Part shown: piece after piece, positions 44,659 to 55,053 of the stretch
How the letters are laid out: every line of letters begins with the position of its first letter
How positions within the stretch are numbered: position 1 is the stretch's first letter
Source: Trematomus loennbergii
Lineage: Eukaryota; Chordata; Actinopteri; Perciformes; Nototheniidae
Reading direction: 5' to 3'
Length of the DNA: 64,000 bases
Assembly: GCA_012861695.1 (NCBI GenBank)
Contig: JAAOOA010000050.1
Location: 1-64,000, forward strand
Notes under the pieces: generated by a model
What the model saw: only the letters and a program-made list of their open reading frames with translations
The model's database searches: none
Told to the model about the DNA's origin: nothing
Program-made: the position numbers and the translations under genes

Positions 44659-46010
44659 CCTGGCTGCAACTGGATGCCCTCTTGCCTCACTGTAAAGCAG
44701 TGTTTCTCAAACTTTTTCATACCAAGGACCACTTAACCAATAAAAACCACACTTTGAGAAGCACTGCTGTAAAGCCTATCCACACTGCCTATCTCCTGAC
44801 AGTAAAGCATCTCTTTTACAATGGCAAAATGTGCCGGTCTGTCTCCGTGAGTGACCCCGCTCTCCTTGCTCCACAGCCACCTCCAAACTGCTTGTAGCAG
44901 ATGGAAGGAGCACAGGAGAAGTGTGGCCTTAGGAAATGCTTTTCTCAGAGCTCCCCTCTCTGCCCTACAGTCATCTGTGATGACCAGTTGTGGCCCTTCG
45001 TGTCCTCTGCCAGCAAAGCCCTTCTCTCCAACAACTGGTTTTAGCTGTTCCAGCCCTTGAGCAATAGTCTGCTCATCCTCAGACTGGCAGAGGAGAATGC
45101 CCAGAGGGAGGCCACCTACACAGCTGTGGGTCAGGAGGAGGAATACCCTGCAGTTCTCCCTGTCCATATTCCCTGAGGAATCTATGAAACACAGCTCCCC
45201 ACTGTGCTTCAGTTGGTGCACTTTCACTCACTTCATGAGTGGAGATCACACAACCACAAGAGGAGCTCCCTGGGAAGTTGTTCCCAGGAGAGCACAGGTG
45301 TCATTACACTTATTGTTGTAAATCTCCACCTGAAGCTTGAGTGCTGCCAACATCGTGGGACCTGTTTGCGTGCCATACTCCTCCCTACACACCTTGTGGA
45401 ACAGTCTGGGTAGAAAATGAATTAGTTGGTATGGGTGTCACTTACATGCAGTACAAAAGCGTATTTGTATTCACTGAATACATCATAGTTTTTATTGCAT
45501 CGTTATTTATATAGTGGGTAGTAGGTATCTTGACCATGTTTCCAGATGTAATACCCACCTCTGTACATAAGGCAGGTCGGGGCAAATCTCCCTGTTGGCC
45601 GACACGTACACATATCGCTGCCCATACTCCATTTGGAGGTCGTGTTTCAGGACCGTCCAGTGCAGATGTTGGAGTGTGGCCAATTTCAAAGAGCCCTGTG
45701 AGTATGTTGATTGCCTTTTCCCCAACATCTCGGTGGCGGATGGTGTCCGCAACAAAAAGGTTGTGGTTGTGCCTGTTTATTAGGATAACCTTAAATGGTA
45801 GGTCAGGCACGTGTGGGTCTTCGGTTCTATAACATAAATCAATATATATATATCAATATTATGTAAAAAAACAAAACGTGAAATAATAAGTATGTGGATC
45901 AGTAAACTCACTTCATTTCTCCACGAGTACTCGGGTGTCGTGTGCATTTTTGCTTGACAGCAGGTGTTCTTGCTGCTTTGGCTGCTCTCGGGTTCACCTT
46001 ATGCTGACTC
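44659..46010 (-). pseudogene. Mutator-like (MULE) transposase gene remnant
   Basis: Exons on the minus strand. 46,005-45,912: basic NPRAAKAARTPAVKQKC, donor GAA|GTGAGT. 45,826-about 45,560: VILINRHNHNLFVADTIRH, EIGHTPTSAL and (shifted) KHDLQMEYGQRYVYVSANREIC. From about 45,400: LFHKVCREEYGTQT and CFIDSSGNMDRENCRVFLLL (candidate first Asp). Then ITDDCRAERGALRKAFP (second Asp) and LLLCSFHLLQAVWRWLW, the C-x2-H motif near MULE transposase cores. The last exon ends at donor CCAG|GTTAGT (44,659). A 69-bp MITE sits in the final exon (44,698-44,766), and two or more frameshifts are present. The downstream SWIM part is absent. Confidence 0.65.
44698..44766. mobile_element. 69-bp hAT MITE
   Basis: Ends CAGTGTTTCTCAAAC and complement-like TTTGAGAAGCACTG with perfect 8-bp duplication CTGTAAAG (44,690-44,697 and 44,767-44,774). 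Removing it rejoins the MULE reading frame up to its splice donor. Confidence 0.9.
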
Positions 46011-46155
46011 TAACTAAATAAAGCAGATTTATTATAGTACAGGCCAAAGTAAAAAGGATCATTAAAAGGTAACTTCAAGAAATATAAACAAGACAACACT
46101 TACTTTGAAAAGCACCCGCTTCCCCAACCTGGGTCGGGTAACATCCACCCTCCAT

Positions 46156-46296
46156 AGGCGCGTTCACACCAAGTACTTTTCCCACAATAGTTCATGAGAA
46201 CTCTTTTAATTCTGATGAACTAAAGCAGATCGCGTTCACACCAAAATCAGTTCCTGGCAAATGAACCGCTGACGTCACTTCTTCTGCTTTGGGTTT
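46156..46296. mobile_element. End fragment of the GCGTTCACACC element
   Basis: GGCGCGTTCACACCAAGTAC and CACAATAGTTCATGAGAACT match, inverted, the right end of the large element at 49,237-53,125, including GCTGACGTCACTTCTTC. Confidence 0.75.
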
Positions 46297-46335
46297 TGTT
46301 AGAAATTAAAATCAATGTTTAATAGCATAATTTCA
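46297..46335 (+). repeat. Fragment of the solo-LTR family
   Basis: TTGTTAGAAATTAAAATCAA then TGTTTAATAGCATAATT matches the first ~37 bases of the solo LTR at 12,988; truncated by the next repeat. Confidence 0.75.
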
Positions 46336-46585
46336 ACCTGGTCTCACCAGAATGCGTGACTCCACCACGACTCCTTAACACCGCAGTGCGTGGTGGAGTC
46401 ACGAACTTTGCTACATTTACGTGTTTGCACCACGCAAACAACCCCAATGTAAAGTGAATGAGGCTCCTTTGTCGTGGTGCACACACGCATTTCTACAACG
46501 TCCCGCAGTGAGCTTTTATTCTATAAAACGTTTTTAAAATCTACTTTATAGCTTGTAGTAACTCACGGGAGGCTTCTTTTATTTT
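46336..46585 (-). repeat. GTGGAGTCACG repeat, inverted copy
   Basis: Reverse complement of 27,045-27,285 from AACCTGGTCTCACCAGAATG to GTAACTCACGGGAGGCTTC. Confidence 0.85.
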
Positions 46586-47689
46586 ATTTGTATTCATAAT
46601 AATTTTTATTTTTCGTCAGAATGTATTATGGTGCATTAGTTACCAATTTTTGTTCTCAAAAAACAGTGCATTGTGTGTAATACAACTGTGATTTTATTAA
46701 ATTAGTTAGTTGGGCCAGAGCTTCAGCTGAGTCAAATAGATTGTTCCCTTTAGTTAACGTTATTTAAAAGATAATTATTTCCTATTTGATCATGTCCCCT
46801 TTATTGTATTACGGACGCAGAGAGCAATGTGAGCGTCCATTCCCATTGGATAACGGAGGATTTTACACCCGGAAGTAGTATTCTCCTTACTGTCGATTGA
46901 TTTTATTTACAGTGATATCTGCACTACTCATTGGGGTTGTTTGCGTGGAGCCGGTGTTACCGAACAAATTGTGGCCCGAACAACTATTGATATTCTATTA
47001 TTTTAGACAGATGTATCAGGGGCGTGGCCTTTGTCGAATAACCAGGAAATACACATTTCGATCGCTTCTTCTGTCGTTTACATTCATCTTTTGGTATATT
47101 TGGCTGGATAGGAACACTTTGATGCACATTCAGTACCAGTGTGTGATAATGATTCTACTTGTGATAGTCGGACATGACAACCTGTGCAGCCCATGTATTG
47201 ATTCCATCTGATAGCTGCTATAATACAAAACAAAACGTCTGCCTGCTCTCCACAATGATCAATGACAGCGAACGGATGGTCAAAGTAAGATACAAATAAA
47301 CAGAATCACACGAAGCCTGGTTAGTGTTGCCTGACTTATAAAGTTGTGTTTTGTATAAGTGTGTGTTGCGTTCTAGTCACTTTGCTCAGCACTACTGCTT
47401 GTTACAACTTTCATTTTCCGTACTCGCCATAAACTGTTATTATGGCTCAGGTTATCTCGCCCCCTTCCGACGTGAGCGTGGTTCTTGGTTCTTGCCGGAC
47501 AGCCAAGTGGGGTCAGCTAAGAACCGGTGTTCGGTGTTTAGAGCCGGCTCCGCTGCGGCTGAAACAGGAAGAACCAGAGCTAAACCAGGCTGAGTGTGAA
47601 ACAAGAGCTATTGAGTCAGTGTTGCGGTGCTGTTGCTTTGGTCTGGATCTGTGAGCTAACCACGCCCCGTCATTTGCATATAAGAAATG
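46586..47689. other. Mixed intergenic/repeat sequence, no gene recognised
   Basis: A 104-codon hydrophobic frame at 46,897-47,211 has no family resemblance. Around 47,440-47,660 words such as GTTCTTGGTTCTTGCCGGACA and AGAGCCGGCTCCG suggest a non-autonomous fish DNA repeat. Confidence 0.4.
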
Positions 47690-48235
47690 GAAATGTGTCA
47701 TTATGAAATACAAGTCCCCTGAAATAAATAAATGTGTCATTATGAAATACAAGTCCCCTGAAATAAATAAATGTGTCATTATGAAATACAAGTCTCTTGA
47801 AATAAATAAATGTGTCATTATGAATAAAAGTCTCTTGAAATAAATAAATGTCTCATTATGAAATAAAAGTCCCCTGAAATAAATAATGTGTCATTATGAA
47901 ATACAAGTCTCTTGAAATAAATAAATGTGTCATTATGAAATAAAAGTCTCTTGAAATAAATAAATGTCTCATTATGAAATAAAAGTCCCCTGAAATAATA
48001 AATGTGTCATTATGAAATAAAAGTCCCCTGAAATAAATAAATGTGTCATTATGAAATACAAATCTCTTGAAATAAATAAATGTGTCATTATGAAATAAAA
48101 GTCTATTGAAATAAATAAATGTCTCATGAAATACAAGTCCCTGAAATAAATAAATGTGTCATTATGAAATACAAATCTCTTGAAATAAATAATGTGTCAT
48201 TATGAAATAAAAGTCCCATGAAATAAATAAATGTG
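47690..48235. repeat. ~40-bp minisatellite, about 14 units
   Basis: Unit AATGTGTCATTATGAAATA plus AAAGTCCCCTGAAATAAATA with CCCC/CTCTT and ACA/AAA variants. Two main unit types alternate irregularly. Confidence 0.95.
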
Positions 48236-48359
48236 TATTTAAATGTACATGTATACATATTTATTGCCTCATTTATTTATTTCAGAATTTATTTCATAGG
48301 CATATTTATATATATGTATTTATTTAATTATTTATATATTATTTATTTAATTTTGGCTT

Positions 48360-48960
48360 AAATGGCATTCCATAGGAGAGTTGACCCAATAGCCGTAGCG
48401 CCCACGTCCTGACGTCAGGACAGTGTTCATATCTGGATCAGTTTTTATCAGATCCATTGCAGCCCCTATTTTAGAGATTTGGGTATGGAGGAAAATAGAG
48501 AGGGTTGTGTTTTCTGACACTTGGTGAGTTCCCTGGAACACCGGGGACACATATTCATGTATAAAAGACGTACAAAAGTGCATTTTGCATGATAGGTCCC
48601 CTTTAACTGAAGTGAAACACAGCCACAGCCGGAAAAAATCTGCCACTTCCTTACAGAGCCCCTCCTCCAACACACACGAACGCGCACATGACCAATGAGG
48701 GCACGAGATAAGTTTGTGCACAGATGGAAGGCTGACAGGCAGGTAGGCCATCCAGTTATTTTAGCCGGGCCGGCTAAAATGATTGGTCGTGCTTTTTACA
48801 GCACTACGGCTTCCACAGATGAATTTTTTGTCAAAGCACTTAGCAATAGTCTCTATAGCAATATTCATTGCTATCGGGATGTTAAGAGCATTCCATGGAA
48901 TATAACAAAAAGTGTATCTCGAGCCGGTTTCTCAAAATAACCTACCCCACCTTTAATGTA
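48360..48960. repeat. Unclassified interspersed repeat
   Basis: Contains GCATGATAGGTCCCCTTTAA (48,588), echoed as GCATGATAGGTCCACTTTAA at 44,530, and ATTTTAGCCGGGCCGGCTAAAAT, a 23-bp palindrome at about 48,760. No protein. Confidence 0.45.
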
Positions 48961-49474
48961 TACATTTTTATCAATTTTTAAAATTATGAATCCATTTATT
49001 TTTATTGTATTTCCTTGAGCCTGGGGAAGATATCCTGCATGTAGTTCAACATGCAAATGTTGTAATACAAGTAAGTATAACATGGACAAGTAAATAAAAT
49101 AAGTTTAGTAGGAGGATGTGGATTTATTTTCTCTCACCTTGTAATTACACAATCAAACAATCTATAATTTAGCTCTGGCCTTCACTAAAAAAAAAACATT
49201 TTGTTGAATTGGACACATTTTTCGAAGCTCTATTTAGCGCGTTCACACCGGAGTACTTTTCCCACAATAGTTCATCAGAACTACGATATATTTGCGTTCA
49301 CACCAAAAAGCCCCCTGAACTAAATTAGTTAATCAGAACCATTTTTACCCGTTTTCAGTCCCTGCTAGAGAGCAGGGACTTTCGTGGGAGAAAAAAGTTC
49401 ATACGTCTGATTGGCTGTGTGGAATGCAAACCACGGCCCGTGAATCTCAAAAAAAAAATTTGAAGGCCGCCATT

Positions 49475-50311
49475 CAGTGTTGCAACTTTGCGACTTTCTC
49501 GTTAAATTCGGCGGCTTTCCAAACCCTCGGCTACTTATTTTTGTCAAAAGCGACTAACGACTAATTTAACGACTTGTAATGGTGTTATTAGGGACTTTTC
49601 TGGTGTTTGGAGACTCAAATATTGTTCAGCAGTTAACGAGCCGCGGGTGCTGCCGTGAGCCCCTCTGCCCTCCCATAGTACTCACAGGCGCTCAGACTCA
49701 CAGTTGCCTCCCGCAGCAGCTCAGCTGCAGTCAGAGCAGAGAGGAGACAGCCACACTCTCCCGCGTCGAGACTGCAAATGAATTGCTCATGAGCGGGATT
49801 TAAATGTAAAATGTAAATGTTTCTTCACTGTCACACTATAATAAATAACTGCCTTTGCTTTGCTTTGACTCACACAGCCTCAGTCACTTAATCACCTCGT
49901 CCACTGTGTGTGTGCCTCTGTGACAAGCTAAACATCCACGTAGGTCATCATGTCACAGTCTAAACTGTATTCACAAAAGTACAGAAAGGAGTGGGAATCA
50001 AACCCTGAGTTTAAAGGATGGTTGAAGCCATTTATTGGAGATGACACACGGGCATACTTGCCTTTATTGTAAGGGAGATTTCTACTAAAAACTGCTAAAA
50101 CTACTTTGTACTTTTTCTAATAGAGACATTTCTGATCTACTGTCGTCTGGATTTACTCTGGTGGTTTCAAGTTTTGATCCTTGAAGGAGGTGGAACTTTT
50201 TTTACCGGTATTACATGATATGCAAATTAGGCGATGACGTCATTTAGGGACTTCTGGCGACTTTTCAGACAGCCAATAGCTACTTTCCTTACTATGGAGT
50301 TGGCAACACTG
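49475..50311 (+). mobile_element. hAT element with truncated BED finger exon
   Basis: Ends CAGTGTTGCAACT and AGTTGGCAACACTG with perfect duplication CCGCCATT (49,467-49,474 and 50,312-50,319). At 49,951 a frame MSQSKLYSQKYRKEWESNP with GWLKPFIGDDTRAYL resembles the start of a common fish hAT transposase just before its zinc-finger cysteines, then stops. Confidence 0.88.
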
Positions 50312-50389
50312 CCGCCATTGTATTTGCTCGCATTAAAAGCTCAGCACAGCGCACCAACGAATAGATTACTTTTGTGAAAGCAGTTATTA

Positions 50390-51672
50390 TGGCAACACTA
50401 AATAAATCATCGGAGCGGTGGAGTGATGAGGATGTGTCGGCGCTTCTGGCGATTTACTCGGAGGACGCGAAGCGCAGCATTGAGAAGCTTCTACTGAATG
50501 CAGTTTCCGTGGCTCAGCAAAGTTAGCAGAGTCATGTCGGGACGACGACAAAGGTAAATAAAATACATGCACTGCACTGTTTTAATCTGCACAATACTGG
50601 TCTCAGATGTACTTTTATTTGCTCAGTAGATCGAGCTAGCCATGCTAGAACTGGCTATCATAGGTCCAAGCTGGCTAACAACATCTAGCTAGCTAGCTAT
50701 TCTCAGCCGTGCCCACTATGAACACGTTTTGACTTGTGAATAAGTGTGCAATGTTCTGTAATTTGCTCCACTAACTCATGGCACTAATCGTGTGTTTCAG
50801 GCGAGGTGTTTCTCTTTGGATTGGAAACTAGTGAGCTTTCCCCTCCGGGATAAAACGATAATATAACGTTAGCAATTAGCATGCTAGCTGGACATAATGC
50901 TACATAATGCTGTGGCTACAGTGAATGAAGAGGTAAACAATAACTTACATTGTAGTAGCTATAATTTCATGTGTCATTTGCAACGTTCATTCTACATGTT
51001 AATGATAAAAGCTTAAACTGTTGATTACGTGCATGCAACATAGACTGATGTTCTAATATGTTGCACATTTAAGTAAAAATGTAATTGAAATTCAATTTAT
51101 TTTTCCTTTTTTTTTATTGATTGTTATAATTGTATTCAGTTATGTTAGATGTCAATCCACTTACACTGTACTACTCTGGCCTTGAAAGAAGGTTACGCAT
51201 CGAACTGATGTCCACTAATCCCTATAAAACAAAGTTCAAGCATACATTAAGCACAAAACAATAAATAAGGGCACTTTGATATTTATTTTTAATTTGATAT
51301 TATTTGATCCTATCTTATCTTCTACTTTACACCTGCATTTTGTACACTGTCCCTGCCTGCACCATGTCCAATGTTGTCTCTGTTGACAACCTACTTATTT
51401 CTCCTCTTAGGAAAGCGGGCACGGGATGACAGCTTCCTTGACACCATCATGGCGATGGAGGACCGCCGTGTCATGGTCAGCAAGGAGAATGAGGACCTGC
51501 GTGCCAAGGAGATGCACGACAAACGGCTGCTGCATTCACACAAGGCCCAGGAATCGGACGACCAGCTGCTCATGGTGATGCCGCGCCATTCTGACTCGGC
51601 GGCGTGCCAGGCTGCGCGCCAGGTGGAGGTGTCGGTGCGCCAGGTGGAACAACAAAATACAGGCCTTCAATA
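50390..51672 (+). pseudogene. Myb/SANT-like accessory protein, two exons, broken
   Basis: Exon 1 (50,390-50,552) starts MATLNKSSERWSDEDVSALL, a trihelix Myb beginning (Trp-Ser-Asp-Glu). It then degrades with a stop near 50,523 before donor AAAG|GTAAAT. Exon 2 (51,411-51,672, acceptor CTCTTAG) reads GKRARDDSFLDTIMAMEDRR, then an Arg/Glu/Lys-rich coiled coil ending EQQNTGLQ. In Harbinger elements such proteins bring the nuclease to transposon DNA. The middle of the Myb domain is missing. Confidence 0.65.
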
Positions 51673-51721
51673 AAAAAATAAAGAAAAATTTGTCGTCGTT
51701 GATAAACTGTACAATGACTTG

Positions 51722-51770
51722 TTGGGAGGCGTGTGGTGCAGTGGATTAGTGCGTTGGTGTTTGGATCAAA
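51722..51770 (+). repeat. tRNA-like SINE head fragment
   Basis: GTGGTGCAGTGGATTAGTGC resembles a Pol III A box (TGGNNNAGTGG). No B box follows. Confidence 0.35.
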
Positions 51771-52082
51771 TTGCCTACACCTGGGACAGTTAATTTAGTA
51801 TTATTGTGATTATATATATATGCCACTGTTATAATACTGACACTTCACTTTGCACTAAGGTGTGTCTGCTGCTGAGCCTACCTATTATTATTATTATATA
51901 TGTATTGTTTTGATACTACTGACACTTTCTTTTATTTGAAAATGTTAACTACTATTTACATTAAAACTTTTAACTTGTATTTACATGCATACGACACACC
52001 TGGGACAGCGTGATGCCGATATTGTCTTGAGTGTGCAATAAAAGAGAACCTACATGGCGATTAAACAGAGCCTGTATCTTAC

Positions 52083-52145
52083 ATTTTTCATTACATTTCA
52101 TTTAGCTGACGCTTTTATCCAAAGCGACTTACAATTACTAATTAC
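52083..52145. repeat. Conserved fish repeat core
   Basis: TTAGCTGACGCTTTTATCC and AAAGCGACTTACAATTAC, a core I recall as very common in fish genomes (SINE/LINE tail related). Confidence 0.6.
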
Positions 52146-53196
52146 AAGGACATTCTCCCTGGAGTAACTAAGCTTGCTTATTTCTCCTCTGACACTTTAT
52201 CTTTACAGTGACCTGTGTGGCATCCTATACATCACACAAAGTGATTATTCTGATACCATCATGTTTCATCGGTTATAAACTGGCGAAGCTTTATTTATTG
52301 TGTCCCACCCCAAATATGTGGCTTTGAAAAAGATAATTTCATTGTATTTCAAAATGGCGTCCATCAACACAAGCACTATTTATTTATAGAAAGAGAATGG
52401 TTAAGTTTGTAATTACCAGTGTTGTGAGTTCAATATTTTAATTAATTATAGTAAGGGAACATATTAGGAGTTAGTGTAGTGAGTTTCAGAGCAGTGTAAT
52501 AATTATTTGACCTAAAACTAAATATTTGTATGAATGTCCTCTGAGGAGGAGATGGGGATTTGCTAACTTTTGATTTCCCCCATTTTACACGACACAAATG
52601 GAGGCCACTATGGGCCAAAACTAACACGTAGGTTTCTGTAGGGTTCATGGCAGACAGATGCAGTTGCTCTCAGGATATATAATAAAGGTGTTTTAACTGC
52701 TGAGCCTTACTGTGCATACGACACACCTGGCACAGTTTATTCATTTCACACGTAGCTTAGCGCGTGCATGTCGTCGTCCAATCCTTTTGTCAATCCTTCT
52801 TAACCGCCTTCGCTTCCGAATCAGCATTGCTATTGCATTTGACTGGTCGACGATCTGTATTTGTGTTTGCTTAAATAACTTAGACGAAGCTCATGTCTGA
52901 GGGCGGATTGCAACTTTAAGGTGCATACCGCCACCTACTGTACTCGCCGTGAAGTTGTTTGCGGCCTGCCAGTAAACCCAAAGCCGAAGAAGTGACGTCA
53001 GCGGCTTCATTTGCCTAATCCACCCCAGGAACTCATTTCGGTGTGAACGCGATCTGCTTTAGTTCATCAGAACTAAAAGAGTTCTCATGAACTATTGTGG
53101 GAAAAGTACTTGGTGTGAACGTGCCTATTGACTGACATGCAATGACTGGGACTGATGGAAGAATCTGAGAGGAATTAACTAGGAGCAGAGAAATAA

Positions 53197-53382
53197 TCCT
53201 ATTTAAAAGACAGCATTGTCATAAGAGGCCAACAAGAGTCACAAGGGTTTGTCACTTTGCTGAAGGATAGTTGTGACCAGCTATCCAGGCCAGTCTCTAA
53301 AGACTTTCCAAGGTGTAAAAATGCTGCTGCTGGAGTACTGACTGGAAGTATTGCTGATATCATGTCAACCATATCCTCTTAA
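53197..53382 (+). other. Open coding-like stretch, unassigned
   Basis: A frame without an ATG reads IRGQQESQGFVTLLKDS, SRPVSKDFPRCKNAAAG and GSIADIMSTISS before a stop. Composition looks coding; it may be a transposon or host exon remnant. No family recognised. 53,383-53,990 shows nothing further. Confidence 0.3.
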
Positions 53383-53996
53383 AATACTCTGTCCAACAAT
53401 ATAAGTCTCATGAAGAAAGGTGTTTTAACGCTTATTCAAAATAGCAAAGAAACATGCATTCTTGTACTCAGGAGGGACTTGACAGAGGATTACTGTAAAA
53501 GTACTTCATAGTACTTGTGGGAGTTGTTTCACTAGTACTGAGTCCAACAGTGTCAATCTCAAGAAGAACTAATGGCAGAAAAAATAATAAAAAACTCGAG
53601 AGACGGCTGAGTTGACCGCAGTGCAATATCGCTGCATAGTTTAAATCTCCTAACAATGTTGTCCATTTTAGACACAGGCTTATTATATTTACAGCCCGTA
53701 ATAACATTCATTTTCTGGGCTCAATATGTGTCTTGGCTGTTTTCGTTGTGATCGCTAAATTCACCTTGTTTATAATATTATCACCGTTCCAAGCACACGA
53801 GTGCTTTTGTTTTGAAATCACTTCCGTGAGTTTCGCCCCGCCCCTCGCTCCAATGACCATTAGACCATTTAGTAAGGTAAAAGGCAAGAATCAAAAAGGC
53901 CTCTCAGACGCTCTTCCGTTTACTTGTTTAATAAAGAAAAACAAATGGACGGTAGATACACAGATTCACCCCGTGTGTTGAATATCAAAATGTTCA

Positions 53997-54470
53997 GGGG
54001 CCTCATTTATAACGCCTTGGTTATGATTCACGTGGAAGGTTGCAAAAAATAGGTACAGAAATGTTCCGACATTTTCCGATTCACAAAACATTGCGTACCG
54101 GCGAGGGAAGTGCGTACGGCACTTCCTACGCCTGTTTCCCTTTATAACCATATTTGCCTATAAATAGTCAAAGAAACGCCCATTCATTCATTCATTTTGA
54201 CTGACTGCATGAAGAAGATCGCAGGAAATTATGACAGAACAGCTAAAAAAGACATCTCACACCATGTCAGATTTAGGTTATTTTGGGGAGGTCGAGATAA
54301 ATCATATTGTTTGGTGGATGCAGTTTGAACCAGAGTAGCAGCATGGAGGTCGGATCGTCACCAAAATAAATAAATAAGTGGTCCGAAAAAGGTTAATGAC
54401 AAAAAAAATACACATAACCTTCCTCAGGCAGTGTGTTTGTACCGGGGACAGGAGACCCCCCCTTGATGAG
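53997..54470. repeat. Element end GGGGCCTCATTTATAAC
   Basis: The terminal motif CAGGGGCCTCATTTATAAC with GTGCGTACGGCACTTCC is typical of a fish PIF/Harbinger-like group; the partner end is not visible. Confidence 0.4.
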
Positions 54471-54628
54471 AAACTCTAAAAATGATCGGGGAATCCCTCT
54501 GGAGTGGAGTCATGACGACTGGATCTGAATTATTTTTTTGTATTTGGTGGTTTGTGTTCCAGCTTTCGATCAGCAACTATATATCCATAATCCACCAGTT
54601 AAAGGAAATACAACTAATGTGTTGTGTG

Positions 54629-54767
54629 CAGTGGCGGCTGGTGGAAAATATTTTAGGTGGGGCTGTGGAAATGGTGATCAAACAATACTAGGAGGGTCCG
54701 GGGGGATGCTCCCCCGGTAACATTTTTTGAGAAAAGACCCCCTAAATTATGACTTTTGGTGATGTTA

Positions 54768-54817
<50 letters not shown>

Positions 54818-54933
54818 AAAGGACAATTTGAGGCTTAAAAATATGAGAATTTTTTTAATATATATATATTATATTTTTTAATGTGGGAAGAGGGGGGGCG
54901 GCGCCTCTAGCGCCCCTATGGGCCGGCGCCCTG
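54629..54933. mobile_element. Short hAT MITE with poly-G core
   Basis: Starts CAGTGGCGGCTGGTGG, ends GGCCGGCGCCCTG, with perfect duplication GTTGTGTG (54,621-54,628 and 54,934-54,941). A run of 47 G (54,770-54,816) lies in the middle. Confidence 0.85.
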
Positions 54934-55053
54934 GTTGTGTGTTATATTAGCTGTACAATTTACCACATATGGTGTTCTTAGTTTCCATACCTCCTGTGTT
55001 TTACGAGCGACTTATCAAGTCTTGGCAAACGGCATAAACACGATTAAACCAAC

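Larger units (their letters stand above)
49237..53125 (+). mobile_element. Large PIF/Harbinger-type element, non-autonomous
   Basis: Inverted ends GCGCGTTCACACC and GGTGTGAACGTGCC, with CACAATAGTTCATCAGAACT-type inverted text at both ends. It carries a broken Myb/SANT-like gene, the accessory gene type of Harbinger elements, but no nuclease gene. A hAT (49,475-50,311) is nested within. Exact target duplication unresolved. Confidence 0.65.

Noticed and set aside
46897..47211. Hydrophobic 104-codon frame
   Set aside because: Looks membrane-like but has no recognisable family, splice context or promoter.
47690..48235. Regular ~40-bp repeats resembling a CRISPR array
   Set aside because: No unique spacers; units are contiguous variants of one sequence, in a vertebrate genome.
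54770..54816. 47-G run as a G-quadruplex element
   Set aside because: Uninterrupted homopolymer inside a MITE; length is likely inaccurate and no regulatory context is visible.
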